From CAZXFA01 sp964640085 (GTDB lineage Bacteria > Actinomycetota > UBA4738 > HRBIN12), in NCBI GenBank assembly GCA_964640085.1, contig CAZXFA010000006.1:52519-116518 (forward strand): a stretch of DNA of 64,000 nt. Reading direction: 5' to 3'. The translations under genes and the position numbers were made by a program. Shown in pieces: positions 40,291 to 48,918 of the stretch (within the stretch, counting starts at the first letter, position 1; each line of letters begins with the position of its first letter). The notes beneath the pieces are model-generated. The model was not told the origin of the DNA. It was given only the letters and a program-made list of their open reading frames with translations, and did not search any database.

Positions 40291-43200
40291 TCAGCGCGCC
40301 TCGGCTCGTCGGACGGCGAGCTCGGCGTCCAGGAGCGCCTGCTGGGAGTGCAGGCCCTCCAGGAGCTTCCGGGCGCGCTCCACCTCCTCGTGCCCGTCCG
40401 TCGCCTCCGGGCCGAACACCCGTCCGATCCACGCGACGCGCTCGGCGACGGCCTTGGGCCACCCGTCCTCCCGCTCGTGGTCCAGGAGCGCCCGCGCCTT
40501 CGCCAGCGCGCCCTCGCGATCGCCCTCCACCAGCAGGATCTCGACCTCGGCGGCGAACAGCCATTCGGCGGGCGCCGGCCCGTCCTCGGTGGCCAGCGGC
40601 GCGGCCTCGGCGAGCACCTGCCGTGCCTTCGACGGCTCCCCGGCGTCGGAGAGCGCCTTGGCCAGCGTGCTCGCCGTCCAGGTCACGATGCTGCGCTCGT
40701 TCAGGTCGCGGCACAGGCGGAAGGCCTCGCGGAGGTCCGCGATCGCATCGCCGGTCCGGGCGCTCAGGCGATGGACGATCCCGCGTCCGGTCAACGCGCT
40801 CGCCAGCTCCCACCGGGCCCCGAGCTCCCGGAACGCCTCGACCGCCCCGTCGGCGTGCGACAGGGCCTCGTCCAGCCGGCCCATCCGGCGGAGCTGGGCG
40901 GCCACGTTCTCCCGCGCGACTGCGACCGAGAACCGGTCGCCCTGCGCCTCGGCGATCGCCAGGCTCTCCGACGCCAGCGACAGGCCCTCCTGCTCGTCCC
41001 CCACCTCGGCGACCATCGAGGCCAGCGTCGCGAGCGCCCGCGCCTCCGCCCAGGGATCGCCCTCCGGGCTCGAGCGCGCCACCTCGAGCGCCTCCTGGAA
41101 CATCGCGCCGGCGGCCTCGAGATCACCGCCCCAGTACGGACCCCAGCCGGCCACGAGCAGGGTGCGTGCGAGCGTCCGCGGATCGGCGAGTTCGCGCGCG
41201 GCGGACAGGGCCTGGTCGAAGAGCTCGGTCGCCCGATCGCGGTCGGCGCGGACAGAGAGCTCGATGTCGCCGAGGAACCGCGAGGCCTGCGCCCGGACGG
41301 CGTCATCGTCCGGCGCGAGCTCCAACGCCCTGCGCAAGGGACGGATCGCAGGATCGAACTCGCCGAGCCAGTACCGGGCCTCCCCGAGGTGGGCCAGGAT
41401 CGCGGCCTCGCGCCGTCCCCAGGATCGTTCCGGGCCGGCCAGCGCCATCGCCCGCGCGTACAGGTCGGCCGCCGCCCGCGCATCCGAGCCGGACATCGCC
41501 AGGTCGCCCGCGCGGGTCAGGGCTCGCACGGCGCGCTCGGCCAGGCCACGGTCGGCGGCATCCAGATCCAGCGACGCCCGAGCCGCCTGCTCCAGGTGAT
41601 AGGCGATCGAGCGCGGGTACCGGGCCGCCGTCCCCGGATCGTCGGACAGCGCGTCGGCCAGCAGCAGATGCAGGCGTCGACGCTCGCGCTTGGGCAGGCT
41701 CTCGTAGGCGACGTCCTGGACCAGGCCATGGCGGAACCGCCACTGGGCGGGACGCTCGGGATCGCGCAGGAGCAGCTCCTCGTCCTCGAGGAGCTCGAGC
41801 ACCGCCGGGTCGACCTCGGCGATCAGCTCGAGCTCGGAGACCTCGAAGGTGGACCGTGCGAAGACCGAGGCCTTGCGCACGAGATCCTTCGCCGCCTGCG
41901 GGAGGTGATCGATCCTGGCGGCGATCACCGCCTGGACGGTGGGCGGGAGCAGGGCGTTGGGGAGCGGGCCCGTATCCAGGAGCCCGTGGCCCCCCACGTG
42001 GCGAAGCATCCCGGTGGTCTCCACGATGAAGAAAGGGTTGCCGCCGGCGTGGCGGGCCACCCGCTCGGCGGCCGCATCGTCGAGCCCCTCCCCCGCCTCG
42101 CGCGCGAGCTGCATGGCGTCCTCGAACGGCATCGAATCCAGGTACAGGTTCAGCGAGTCTCCCCGGCCCCCACCCCAACCCGGTCGTTCGTCGAGCAGCT
42201 CGTATCGGGCGACGCAGAGGAACAGGACCGGGAGCCGCTTGGCCTCATGGACCGAGTGCTCGATCAGCTCGAGCATCGGTGGCTGCGCCAGGTGCAGGTC
42301 TTCGAAGACCAGCACCACCGGGCCGAGTCGCGCCATGCCCTCCAGGAGCGTGAGGAGCCCCGCGCGGATCTCCGCCAGCCGGTAGCGCCCTTTCTCGTCC
42401 GTCGGCGGCGCTTCTCCCAGCCCGAGCGCGAGGCCGAGGCGGGCGGCAACCTGCGCGGAGGCGTCCGCCGGGCAGCACCGGCCGGCCAGCTCCTCCAGGC
42501 TGGCCACCAGGTCCTCCGACGGGGCTCCGGGGCGCTCGCCGAGCTCGTGGAGCAGCATCTGGGCGAGCGGAGCGAAGGTCACGTCCTCCTCGAACACGCT
42601 CGCCCGCCCGGCCATCACGTGCGCGTCCTCCGGCAAGGCAGCCAGGAACTCCTCGGCGACCCGGCTCTTGCCGATGCCCGGCTCGCCGAGGAGCGTCACC
42701 AGGTGCGCGCGACCGACCTCCCGCATGCCCTCGAACGCATCGTGCAGCAGGCGGAGCTCGCGCTTGCGGTCGACGAAGGGGATCGTGCGTCGAGCCGTAC
42801 CCGGCGCGAGCGCGAGCGCCGGCCACGCCCGAGCGACCTCCTCGAACCCCTTGGCCCGGACCTCGTGCGGCTCCCCGTACTCGACCTGAGCGTTGGTGAG
42901 CATCCAGCTCGTCTCGGCCACGAGCACGGTGCCTGGCGCGGCGGCCTGCTGGAGCCGGGCGGCCAGGTTGACGTTCGCCCCGAACAGGAGACCCCGCTCG
43001 GAACCCTCCGAGCCGATCGCGACAGGCCCGGTGTTGATCCCCACCCGGACCCGGAGCGGGACCGGCAGCCCGAGCTCCTCGCGCAGCCGCTCGACCCGCT
43101 CGACGAGCGCGAGCCCGGCACGCACCGCCCGGAGGGCGTCGTCGTCGTGGGCGTGCGGCAGGCCGAACACCCCGACCACGGCGTCGCCGGCGAAGTTGTA

Positions 43201-43446
43201 GGCGCGACCGCGCAGGGACTCCAGCTCGTCGGCCACGGTCCGGTAGTAGCCCGCGACCACCTCCCGATAGGCCTCCGGATCGATCCGCGCCGAGAGGTTC
43301 GTCGACCCCACGAGGTCGACGAAGACGACCGTGACGACCTTCCGCTCCTCGGTGGGTGGCGTCGCGATCAGGTACCCGCAGCTCGGGCAGAAGCGCGCCC
43401 CCTCCGGGAGGGGCTCACCGCACCGCCCGCAGACCGTCTCGGCCAC
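40291..43446 (-). CDS. Class III nucleotide cyclase with AAA ATPase and TPR-type repeats
   Basis: Large multidomain regulator, 1051 aa. Residues 6-23 form a zinc ribbon (CGRCG and CPSCG pairs). A class III cyclase domain (~36-200) follows with metal Asp44 in VFVDLVGST and Asp88 in NFAGDAVVGVFG, then INTGPVAIGSEG and GANVNLAARLQQ. An ATPase module has Walker A LLGEPGIGKSRV (about residue 250) and Walker B VVLVFEDLHLAQ. The C-terminal ~450 residues are TPR-like helical repeats. Such proteins are common in actinobacteria; the ligand and output are unknown. GTG 43446 lies six bases after a TATCCT box. Confidence 0.88.
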   Translation of the reverse strand: MAETVCGRCGEPLPEGARFCPSCGYLIATPPTEERKVVTVVFVDLVGSTNLSARIDPEAYREVVAGYYRTVADELESLRGRAYNFAGDAVVGVFGLPHAHDDDALRAVRAGLALVERVERLREELGLPVPLRVRVGINTGPVAIGSEGSERGLLFGANVNLAARLQQAAAPGTVLVAETSWMLTNAQVEYGEPHEVRAKGFEEVARAWPALALAPGTARRTIPFVDRKRELRLLHDAFEGMREVGRAHLVTLLGEPGIGKSRVAEEFLAALPEDAHVMAGRASVFEEDVTFAPLAQMLLHELGERPGAPSEDLVASLEELAGRCCPADASAQVAARLGLALGLGEAPPTDEKGRYRLAEIRAGLLTLLEGMARLGPVVLVFEDLHLAQPPMLELIEHSVHEAKRLPVLFLCVARYELLDERPGWGGGRGDSLNLYLDSMPFEDAMQLAREAGEGLDDAAAERVARHAGGNPFFIVETTGMLRHVGGHGLLDTGPLPNALLPPTVQAVIAARIDHLPQAAKDLVRKASVFARSTFEVSELELIAEVDPAVLELLEDEELLLRDPERPAQWRFRHGLVQDVAYESLPKRERRRLHLLLADALSDDPGTAARYPRSIAYHLEQAARASLDLDAADRGLAERAVRALTRAGDLAMSGSDARAAADLYARAMALAGPERSWGRREAAILAHLGEARYWLGEFDPAIRPLRRALELAPDDDAVRAQASRFLGDIELSVRADRDRATELFDQALSAARELADPRTLARTLLVAGWGPYWGGDLEAAGAMFQEALEVARSSPEGDPWAEARALATLASMVAEVGDEQEGLSLASESLAIAEAQGDRFSVAVARENVAAQLRRMGRLDEALSHADGAVEAFRELGARWELASALTGRGIVHRLSARTGDAIADLREAFRLCRDLNERSIVTWTASTLAKALSDAGEPSKARQVLAEAAPLATEDGPAPAEWLFAAEVEILLVEGDREGALAKARALLDHEREDGWPKAVAERVAWIGRVFGPEATDGHEEVERARKLLEGLHSQQALLDAELAVRRAEAR

Positions 43447-43452
43447 GGCCCC

Positions 43453-43458
43453 AGGATA
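43453..43458 (-). promoter_or_regulatory. -10 box of the cyclase gene
   Basis: TATCCT on the reverse strand ends six bases before GTG 43446, with no ribosome site between; leaderless message likely. Confidence 0.5.
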
Positions 43459-43485
43459 GAGGCAGCCGGTGATACCGGATCCGGA

Positions 43486-43959
43486 TCAGGCCTCCGCGAG
43501 CCGGAAGCCCTGCAGGTCCCCGATCGAGCCGGTGCGCTCGCCGTCGGGACGGAGGACGGCCTCCACCCGCTCGCCGATCTCCAGCGGCTCCTCGCCCGGG
43601 TCCAACACCCGGTGCAGGACCACCGCATCGGCGCCGTCGAGCCGGACCAGGCCGAACGTGACGGGCTCGTCGAGGGGACCGCCCTCGACGTCCACGAACG
43701 CGATCGTGAACGAGACCAGGATGCCCCCGGGTCCGACCTCGACGTCGGCCGCGAGCTCGGCGAAGCACCGCTCGCAGAACGCCCGGGCCGGAACGTACGT
43801 GTACGAGCAGGCCTGGCACCGTGAGCCGAGCAGCACCCCGTGGTCCCGCAACGCCGTGAAGAACGCCTCCCCGGCGATGCCCGGCGTGTAGCGATGGCCG
43901 ACCGGGATCTCCCCCTCCCACCGCCGGACCTCGTCGAGACCCGCGATCTTCTCCAGCAC
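43486..43959 (-). CDS. DUF35 zinc-ribbon/OB-fold acyl-CoA-associated protein
   Basis: 157-aa protein with a rubredoxin-like zinc ribbon (Cys48, Cys51, Cys62, Cys65 in SRCQACSYTYVPARAFCERC) and a C-terminal OB fold (GGILVSFTIAFVDVEGG then VTFGLVRLDGADAVVLHRVL). DUF35 proteins associate with thiolase-like enzymes and are thought to help bind or channel acyl-CoA. Its start directly abuts the stop of the thiolase-DUF35 fusion, which it probably complements. An N-terminal helix of ~30 residues precedes the ribbon. Confidence 0.83.
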   Translation of the reverse strand: MLEKIAGLDEVRRWEGEIPVGHRYTPGIAGEAFFTALRDHGVLLGSRCQACSYTYVPARAFCERCFAELAADVEVGPGGILVSFTIAFVDVEGGPLDEPVTFGLVRLDGADAVVLHRVLDPGEEPLEIGERVEAVLRPDGERTGSIGDLQGFRLAEA

Positions 43960-45690
43960 CTAGCCCTCCTCCGATCGGGGGCGGAAGTGGGCGATGTCCA
44001 GGATCGAGCCCGAGCGTTCCTCGACGGGCCTCCACACGGCCTCGACCGCCATCCCGATCCGGACGTCGTCCGGCTCCACCTCGCCGAGGAGATGCAACAG
44101 GCCGCCGTCCGAGCCGTCGATCCGGATCACCACGGGGATCTGGGACCGCTCGAGCCGCTCCATGTCCCACCGGACGTGGCAGATCGAGAAGGTCTCGACG
44201 ACGCCGGTGTCGGGGACGGGCACCCACGCGTCGGTCGGGCGGAAGCACCGCTCGCAGAACATCCGCGGCGGGACCAGCACGCGTTCGCACCGCCGGCACT
44301 CGCGCCCGAGGAGCCGCCCCTCCTGGAGCCCGCCGAGGAACCGCCCGATCGCCACCCCCGCATCCCATGCGTACCGGGCGTCGACGGCGTGCTCGACCGC
44401 GCCGGTGACGCTCCGGAACCCGGCCTCCGAGAGCGGATGCCCACCCGCCGTGTACGGGGGTGTCTCGACGACGGGGAGCGTCCCGGCGCCGGTCTCGGCA
44501 GAGGAGGAGGGGCCACGGGCCGCCCCCTCGGTCCCCATCACCACGACCGTCCCGACCTGCATCAGGTCGCCCCAGGCCTGCGCGACGCCGCGCTCTGGCG
44601 TGCCGGGCACCTGCCGCGTGCCCGCCTCGCCGCGCAGCTGCCAGAAGAGCTCGGCGATCTTCATCAGCCCGGCGGCGGCGATCGGGTTCCCCACCCCCAG
44701 CAGGCCGCCGGAGGGACAGCTCGGAAGGTCACCGTCGCGCTCCAGGACCCCGTCGCGCGCAGCCTCCGGCGCCTTCCCCCGGTCGAACAGCAGGAGCCCC
44801 TCGAGGTGATGCAGCTCCTTGTAGTCGAACGGGTCGTAGGGCTCGGCCAGGTGGATCTGCTTGCGCGGCTCGCTCACCCCGGCCATGTCGTAGGCCATCC
44901 GTGCGGCGTTCGCGACGTACTCGGGGAAGACAAGATCGCGGTTGGTCCAGTAGGCGGAATCGAGGTTCCACCCCACTCCCTGGATCCACACCGGCTCATC
45001 GGTGATCCTCCGGGCGGCCTCCTCGGAGGCCACGACCACTGCCACCGCCCCGTCACTGATCGGCGAGACGTCCAGCCGCTGCACGGGCCAGGCGAGCGTC
45101 TCGGACGCGAGCACGTCTTCCACGGTGATGTCCGCCTGCCCGAGCAACGCCGCAGGGTGGTCCGCGGCGTTGCGCTTGTTCTTCACCGCCACCGTCGCGA
45201 TATCGCGCTTGTCCAACCCGTGCACGGTCATGTACCGGTTCATCTCCAGCGCGAAGATCCACAACAGGTTGGGACCGAGCGGCCGCTCCAGGATGTTGTC
45301 GAAGATCGTCAGGAAGGCGCCCTGGGGGTGCGGCTGCGCCGAAGACATCTTCTCCTCGGCTACCGCCAGCACCACGTCGGCCATCCCGCTCGCGACCGTG
45401 TACCAGGCCTGGATCGCGGTGAAGACCCCGCTGCCACCTCCGACGTACGTGCGGATGAACGGCTTGCCGAACGCGCCGGCGCCCTCGGACAGGTACTCGC
45501 CCTTACGGTGCACGCCGTCGAAGGCGTCGGGGGCGCTGGTGAGGCACACGGCGTCCACGTCCGCGAGCGACAGCTCGCAGGAGTCCAGCGCCGCTCGCGA
45601 GGCCTCCCACGCGAGCTCCTTTCCGGTCTCGAGCGCACGGCGCATGAACCGGGTCATCCCGGCGCCCACGACGGCGACGCGGCTGGCCAC
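43960..45690 (-). CDS. SCP-x-type thiolase fused to a C-terminal DUF35 domain
   Basis: 576 aa. Residues ~1-385 are a thiolase of the lipid-transfer/SCP-x type: RVAVVGAGMTRFMRR, the YVGGGSGVFTAIQAWYTVAS region and VGNPIAAAGLMKIAELFWQL. Residues ~425-576 are a DUF35 unit with CRRCERVLVPPRMFCERC (two CxxC pairs) and an OB fold ending GSILDIAHFRPR. Related pairs act on branched or ring-derived acyl-CoA thioesters, for example in steroid side-chain degradation, but the substrate here is unknown. The nucleophile position reads GGGSG rather than a clear Cys, so catalysis may differ from classical thiolase. Confidence 0.82.
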   Translation of the reverse strand: MASRVAVVGAGMTRFMRRALETGKELAWEASRAALDSCELSLADVDAVCLTSAPDAFDGVHRKGEYLSEGAGAFGKPFIRTYVGGGSGVFTAIQAWYTVASGMADVVLAVAEEKMSSAQPHPQGAFLTIFDNILERPLGPNLLWIFALEMNRYMTVHGLDKRDIATVAVKNKRNAADHPAALLGQADITVEDVLASETLAWPVQRLDVSPISDGAVAVVVASEEAARRITDEPVWIQGVGWNLDSAYWTNRDLVFPEYVANAARMAYDMAGVSEPRKQIHLAEPYDPFDYKELHHLEGLLLFDRGKAPEAARDGVLERDGDLPSCPSGGLLGVGNPIAAAGLMKIAELFWQLRGEAGTRQVPGTPERGVAQAWGDLMQVGTVVVMGTEGAARGPSSSAETGAGTLPVVETPPYTAGGHPLSEAGFRSVTGAVEHAVDARYAWDAGVAIGRFLGGLQEGRLLGRECRRCERVLVPPRMFCERCFRPTDAWVPVPDTGVVETFSICHVRWDMERLERSQIPVVIRIDGSDGGLLHLLGEVEPDDVRIGMAVEAVWRPVEERSGSILDIAHFRPRSEEG

Positions 45691-45691
45691 C

Positions 45692-46045
45692 TCAGCTCTC
45701 CAGGTACTCGATCAGCTGCAGCCGGTTGCCGTCCGGGTCGACGAAGGAGGCGAAGCGCGCCCGCCCCTCGACCTCCCCGACGTGGGCGTGGAACCGGACC
45801 CCTCGCCCCTCCAGCGCCGCCCGCGCCAGATCCAGGTCGTCCACGCGGAGCACGACCGTGCCGCCCTCGGGGAGATCGCGCCGCTCCCCGGCTCCGTGCA
45901 GTCCGAGCCGGGTGTCGCCGGCCGCGAGCTCGGCCCATTCCTGACCGTCGCGGCGCAGCAGCGACAGGCCCACGGCGTCGCGGTAGAAGGCGACCGCTCG
46001 ATCCAGGTCGGAGACCCAGAACCAGACGTGGTCCAGGGTCGTCAT
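45692..46045 (-). CDS. VOC (glyoxalase/bleomycin-resistance/dioxygenase) superfamily protein
   Basis: 117 aa, a single VOC module of two beta-alpha-beta repeats: TTLDHVWFWVSDLDRAVAFY at the start and FASFVDPDGNRLQLIEYLES at the end. The His6 and C-terminal Glu positions could ligate metal. Its ATG overlaps the upstream thiolase stop (ATGA), and it ends two bases before the thiolase-DUF35 fusion start region, so it belongs to this acyl-CoA operon. A role as an epimerase- or lyase-like helper is inference only. Confidence 0.8.
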   Translation of the reverse strand: MTTLDHVWFWVSDLDRAVAFYRDAVGLSLLRRDGQEWAELAAGDTRLGLHGAGERRDLPEGGTVVLRVDDLDLARAALEGRGVRFHAHVGEVEGRARFASFVDPDGNRLQLIEYLES

Positions 46046-47211
46046 CCGCCCACCCCCTGATCATTCGCGAGGACCACGACGGCGGCCGAGTTCGAGGTGA
46101 CGCCGCGCCAGGACTGGGCCACGGCCAGGTACGCCTCGTCCACCTGCCGTTCCCCCGCCTCGCCCCGGAGCTGCTCCACGCACTCGAGCGCCCGGGCGAG
46201 CCCCACGGCCTCGAACAGATCGCCCTGGCCGAGCGACCCCCCGGACGGGTTGACCGGCAGGTCACCGTCCGGGTCGAGCTCGCCGTCCTCGAGCATCCCG
46301 GCGAGATCGGTCGCCTCTCCCAACCCCAGCGCCTCCAGGTGCTGGAGCTCCTTGAACGCGTACGCGTCGTCCACCTCGACGAGGTCGATCTCCTCCCCCG
46401 GATCGGCGACCTCCGCCCGCCGGTACGCGTCGGCCGCTGCTCGCGTCACCGCATCGGCCTCCCCCCACGCGCGGCTCTCCAACGACGGGCTCCCGGAGGA
46501 CCATCCCGCGCCGAGGATCCACACCGGAGCCTCGGAGAGCTCGCGGACGCGATCCTCGGCGGCGAGCACCATCACCACGCACCCGTCGGCCGGCCGGGCC
46601 ACCTCGAGCTCCCGCAGGGGCCAGGACACGGGGGTCGAGTCGTCCACGTCCTCGGTGGTGAGTCGGGCGGGGTACGCGGCGCGCGGATTGTCGAGCGCGT
46701 TGGTGCGGTTCTTCGCCGCGACCATCGCGCAGTGCTCCTCGGAGAGCCCGGTCCGTTCCAGGAAGGCGTTCATCTCGAGCCCGGCGAGGACGTACGTCGG
46801 AATGCCCAGCGGTCGGACGGAGATCGGATCGAGCGCGAAGGCCTCGATCGACCCGAGCGAGCGGACGTCCGACACCTTGCTGTGCGCCTCGACGGCGACC
46901 ACGGACGCGATCCCGGAGCGGATCAGCATCAGCCCGGTCGCCAGGCCGAACAGACCGTCGGCGGCCACCGTGTGCACCGGCCGCTGCACCGCGCCGAGCT
47001 GATCGGGCACGTACTCGTCGAAGATCGAGGTCCCCTCCGTGAAGTCCTCGGAGCAGCAGACGAACGAGTCCACATCGGAACGGGGATCCACGCCGGCGTC
47101 GTCGTACGCGCGCTGGGCCGCCTCGAACATCAGCTCCTTGTAGGAGAGGCCCGCGGTGATGGGAGCGAACCCCGCGTGCCCGACGCCGATGACCGCCACC
47201 CTGGGCTGCAC
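46042..47211 (-). CDS. Thiolase-superfamily (SCP-x-like) protein
   Basis: 389 aa, first gene of the thiolase cluster. QPRVAVIGVGHAGFAPITAG and the DVDSFVCCSEDFTEG strand open the thiolase fold. Later blocks are KNRTNALDNPRAAYPARLT, DLVEVDDAYAFKELQHLEAL and NPSGGSLGQGDLFEAVGLAR. Like its neighbour it belongs to the acetyl-CoA acetyltransferase/lipid-transfer branch, which often needs a DUF35 partner. The open frame extends far upstream, but GTG 47211 starts the conserved strand, and GACAAT lies six bases before it. Probably forms a complex with the other thiolase and DUF35 protein. Confidence 0.83.
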   Translation of the reverse strand: MQPRVAVIGVGHAGFAPITAGLSYKELMFEAAQRAYDDAGVDPRSDVDSFVCCSEDFTEGTSIFDEYVPDQLGAVQRPVHTVAADGLFGLATGLMLIRSGIASVVAVEAHSKVSDVRSLGSIEAFALDPISVRPLGIPTYVLAGLEMNAFLERTGLSEEHCAMVAAKNRTNALDNPRAAYPARLTTEDVDDSTPVSWPLRELEVARPADGCVVMVLAAEDRVRELSEAPVWILGAGWSSGSPSLESRAWGEADAVTRAAADAYRRAEVADPGEEIDLVEVDDAYAFKELQHLEALGLGEATDLAGMLEDGELDPDGDLPVNPSGGSLGQGDLFEAVGLARALECVEQLRGEAGERQVDEAYLAVAQSWRGVTSNSAAVVVLANDQGVGG

Positions 47212-47259
47212 GCCGCGATTGTCCCACCCACGACCTCCGACGGGCGACCCGACCCTTGC

Positions 47260-47265
47260 TACGCT
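47260..47265 (+). promoter_or_regulatory. -10 box of the potassium-channel gene
   Basis: TACGCT ends nine bases before ATG 47275. It sits in the 63-bp divergent space shared with the thiolase gene; leaderless message likely. Confidence 0.45.
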
Positions 47266-47274
47266 CCGCCCACG

Positions 47275-48267
47275 ATGGCGACCACCCATGAGCACGACCT
47301 CTGGCGTCGACTGCGCTGGGTGGCGCTCACGCTGGTGGCGGCGCTCGCCTATGGGGTCGTCGGCTACATGCTCCTCGAGGGCTGGGGGTTCCTCGACGCG
47401 CTCTACATGACCGTGACGACCTTCACCACGGTCGGCTTCCGCGAGGTGCGAACGCTGGACGACGGTGGCCGCGTCTTCACCCTGACGGTCATCGCCGTCG
47501 GCGTCGGGACCGCCCTCGTCGCGATCGCGCTGACCGCCCAATGGATCCTGGAGGCGCACTGGGGCGAGAAGAGCAGGAGGGATCGGATGCGGCGTCGGAT
47601 CGACGGACTGTCGGATCACTACATCGTCTGCGCGTACGGTCGGGTCGGCCGCTCCGCCGCCCGGGAGCTCGAGTCCGAGGGGGTCCCGTTCGTGGTGATC
47701 GACCCGAAGGAGGATCTGGAGGAGCGGATGCGGGAGGACGGGGTCGCCTACCTGATCGACGATCCCTCCGAGGAGTCGGTGCTCACGGCGGCCGGCGTGC
47801 ATCGAGCTCGTGGGTTGGTCTGCGCGGTGGACTCCGACGCGACCAACGTCTACATCACGCTCGTCGCGCGCTCGCTGACCCCGAGCCTGTTCATCGTCGC
47901 CCGGGCCTCCGAACCGGGGTCGGACCGACGGCTCCTGAAGGCCGGCGCCGATCGGGTCGTGTCCCCCTTCGTCAGCAGCGGCCGGCACATGGCGCTCGTC
48001 GCGCTCCGGCCCCGGGCCGCCGACGTCGTGGAGGTGGAGGAGGCGGGCAGCCGCTCCCTGCGGCTGGAGGAGGTCAGGGTGGACGCCGACTCCCCGCTGG
48101 TGGGCCGTCCACTCGCGGACGCGTTGGGGCCGGCCCCGGTCCTGGCGATCCGCCACGCGGGCGGGCAGATCACCGCCAACCCCTCGTCCGACGTCGCGCT
48201 CCGGGCCGGCGACCTCGTACTCATGATCGGCGAGCAGGATCTGCCGCTCGTGCGGCGAGGTCGGTAG
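47275..48267 (+). CDS. Two-TM potassium channel with TrkA-N/TrkA-C (RCK) domains
   Basis: 330-aa ion channel subunit. TM1 (~14-33), a pore loop with selectivity filter TTVGF (51-55; TVGY or TVGF is usual), and TM2 (~67-90) precede a cytoplasmic RCK domain. That domain starts HYIVCAYGRVGRSAARELES with a G-x-G-x2-G nucleotide site, and a TrkA-C domain (RVDADSPLVGRPLADALGPA to LMIGEQDLPLV) follows. It probably forms tetramers gated by nucleotide or ions, for K+ homeostasis. ATG 47275 fits the -10 box; the longer open frame upstream is antisense to thiolase genes. Confidence 0.92.
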   Translation: MATTHEHDLWRRLRWVALTLVAALAYGVVGYMLLEGWGFLDALYMTVTTFTTVGFREVRTLDDGGRVFTLTVIAVGVGTALVAIALTAQWILEAHWGEKSRRDRMRRRIDGLSDHYIVCAYGRVGRSAARELESEGVPFVVIDPKEDLEERMREDGVAYLIDDPSEESVLTAAGVHRARGLVCAVDSDATNVYITLVARSLTPSLFIVARASEPGSDRRLLKAGADRVVSPFVSSGRHMALVALRPRAADVVEVEEAGSRSLRLEEVRVDADSPLVGRPLADALGPAPVLAIRHAGGQITANPSSDVALRAGDLVLMIGEQDLPLVRRGR

Positions 48268-48275
48268 GGCGCGGG

Positions 48276-48905
48276 CTACCCGCCGAGGATCTTGCGCTTC
48301 TGCGTCTGGAACTCGTCCTCGGTGAGCACGCCTCGGTCCCTGAGCTCGGCCAGCCTGGTGAGCTCGGTGGTGATCGACGGCGCACCGGGGCCGGCGCCGC
48401 CCTGATACATCCGCGTCTTGTTCCGCTCGCCCTGCTGGTAGATCGTCCGCTGGACGTGCTCGGGGTTCCGGATGTTGGCGAACACGTTGCGCCCGTACTC
48501 GCTCGCGGACTGGATGATCAGATCCCCGGCACCCGCGATCCGCTCCAGGATCGACTGCTGGAACCGGACGTCGTTGATCGCCTCGAGCGGGATCTCCATC
48601 GTCCGCTTCGCGATGAACCCCTCCCGGTGGATCACGCGATCGCTCGTCACGGCGAAGTTCGCGGTGGCCCAGGCAACGAACGCTCGCACCGGGTACCACA
48701 GCAGGATCAGCGCTCCAACCGCGAGGCTGCCCCAGATCAGGGCGCTCCTCCCCACCCCATCGTCGGGCGCGTAGACGAGCGCGAGGATCCAACCGGCCAC
48801 CACCGCGAGGGTCACGACGGCGGGCGCCACGAGGGCGATCCAGTGCGGGCGCAGATCGAGGACCAGCTCCTCGCCCTCGATCAGCAGACGCCTGGGGAAC
48901 ACCAT
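48276..48905 (-). CDS. Membrane PH-domain (bPH2/DUF304) protein with C-terminal SHOCT motif
   Basis: 209 aa. A short cytoplasmic start leads to two TM helices (~23-43 and ~56-76). A bacterial PH domain follows (AVTSDRVIHREGFIAKRTME, IPLEAINDVRFQQSILERIA, GDLIIQSASEYGRNVFANIR). The C-terminus is a SHOCT-type motif: LTRLAELRDRGVLTEDEFQT then KRKILGG. SHOCT segments are thought to mediate oligomerisation. Function unknown. ATG 48905 lies seven bases after TAAGCT; a longer frame to 48995 runs into the biotin ligase gene. Confidence 0.85.
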   Translation of the reverse strand: MVFPRRLLIEGEELVLDLRPHWIALVAPAVVTLAVVAGWILALVYAPDDGVGRSALIWGSLAVGALILLWYPVRAFVAWATANFAVTSDRVIHREGFIAKRTMEIPLEAINDVRFQQSILERIAGAGDLIIQSASEYGRNVFANIRNPEHVQRTIYQQGERNKTRMYQGGAGPGAPSITTELTRLAELRDRGVLTEDEFQTQKRKILGG

Positions 48906-48912
48906 CGAGCGA

Positions 48913-48918
48913 AGCTTA
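48913..48918 (-). promoter_or_regulatory. -10 box of the PH-domain gene
   Basis: TAAGCT on the reverse strand ends seven bases before ATG 48905, inside the last codons of the biotin ligase gene; leaderless message likely. Confidence 0.4.

Noticed and set aside
43840..47274. Long upstream extension of the potassium-channel frame
   Set aside because: The channel fold starts at ATG 47275 next to a -10 box; everything before it is antisense to three thiolase-cluster genes.
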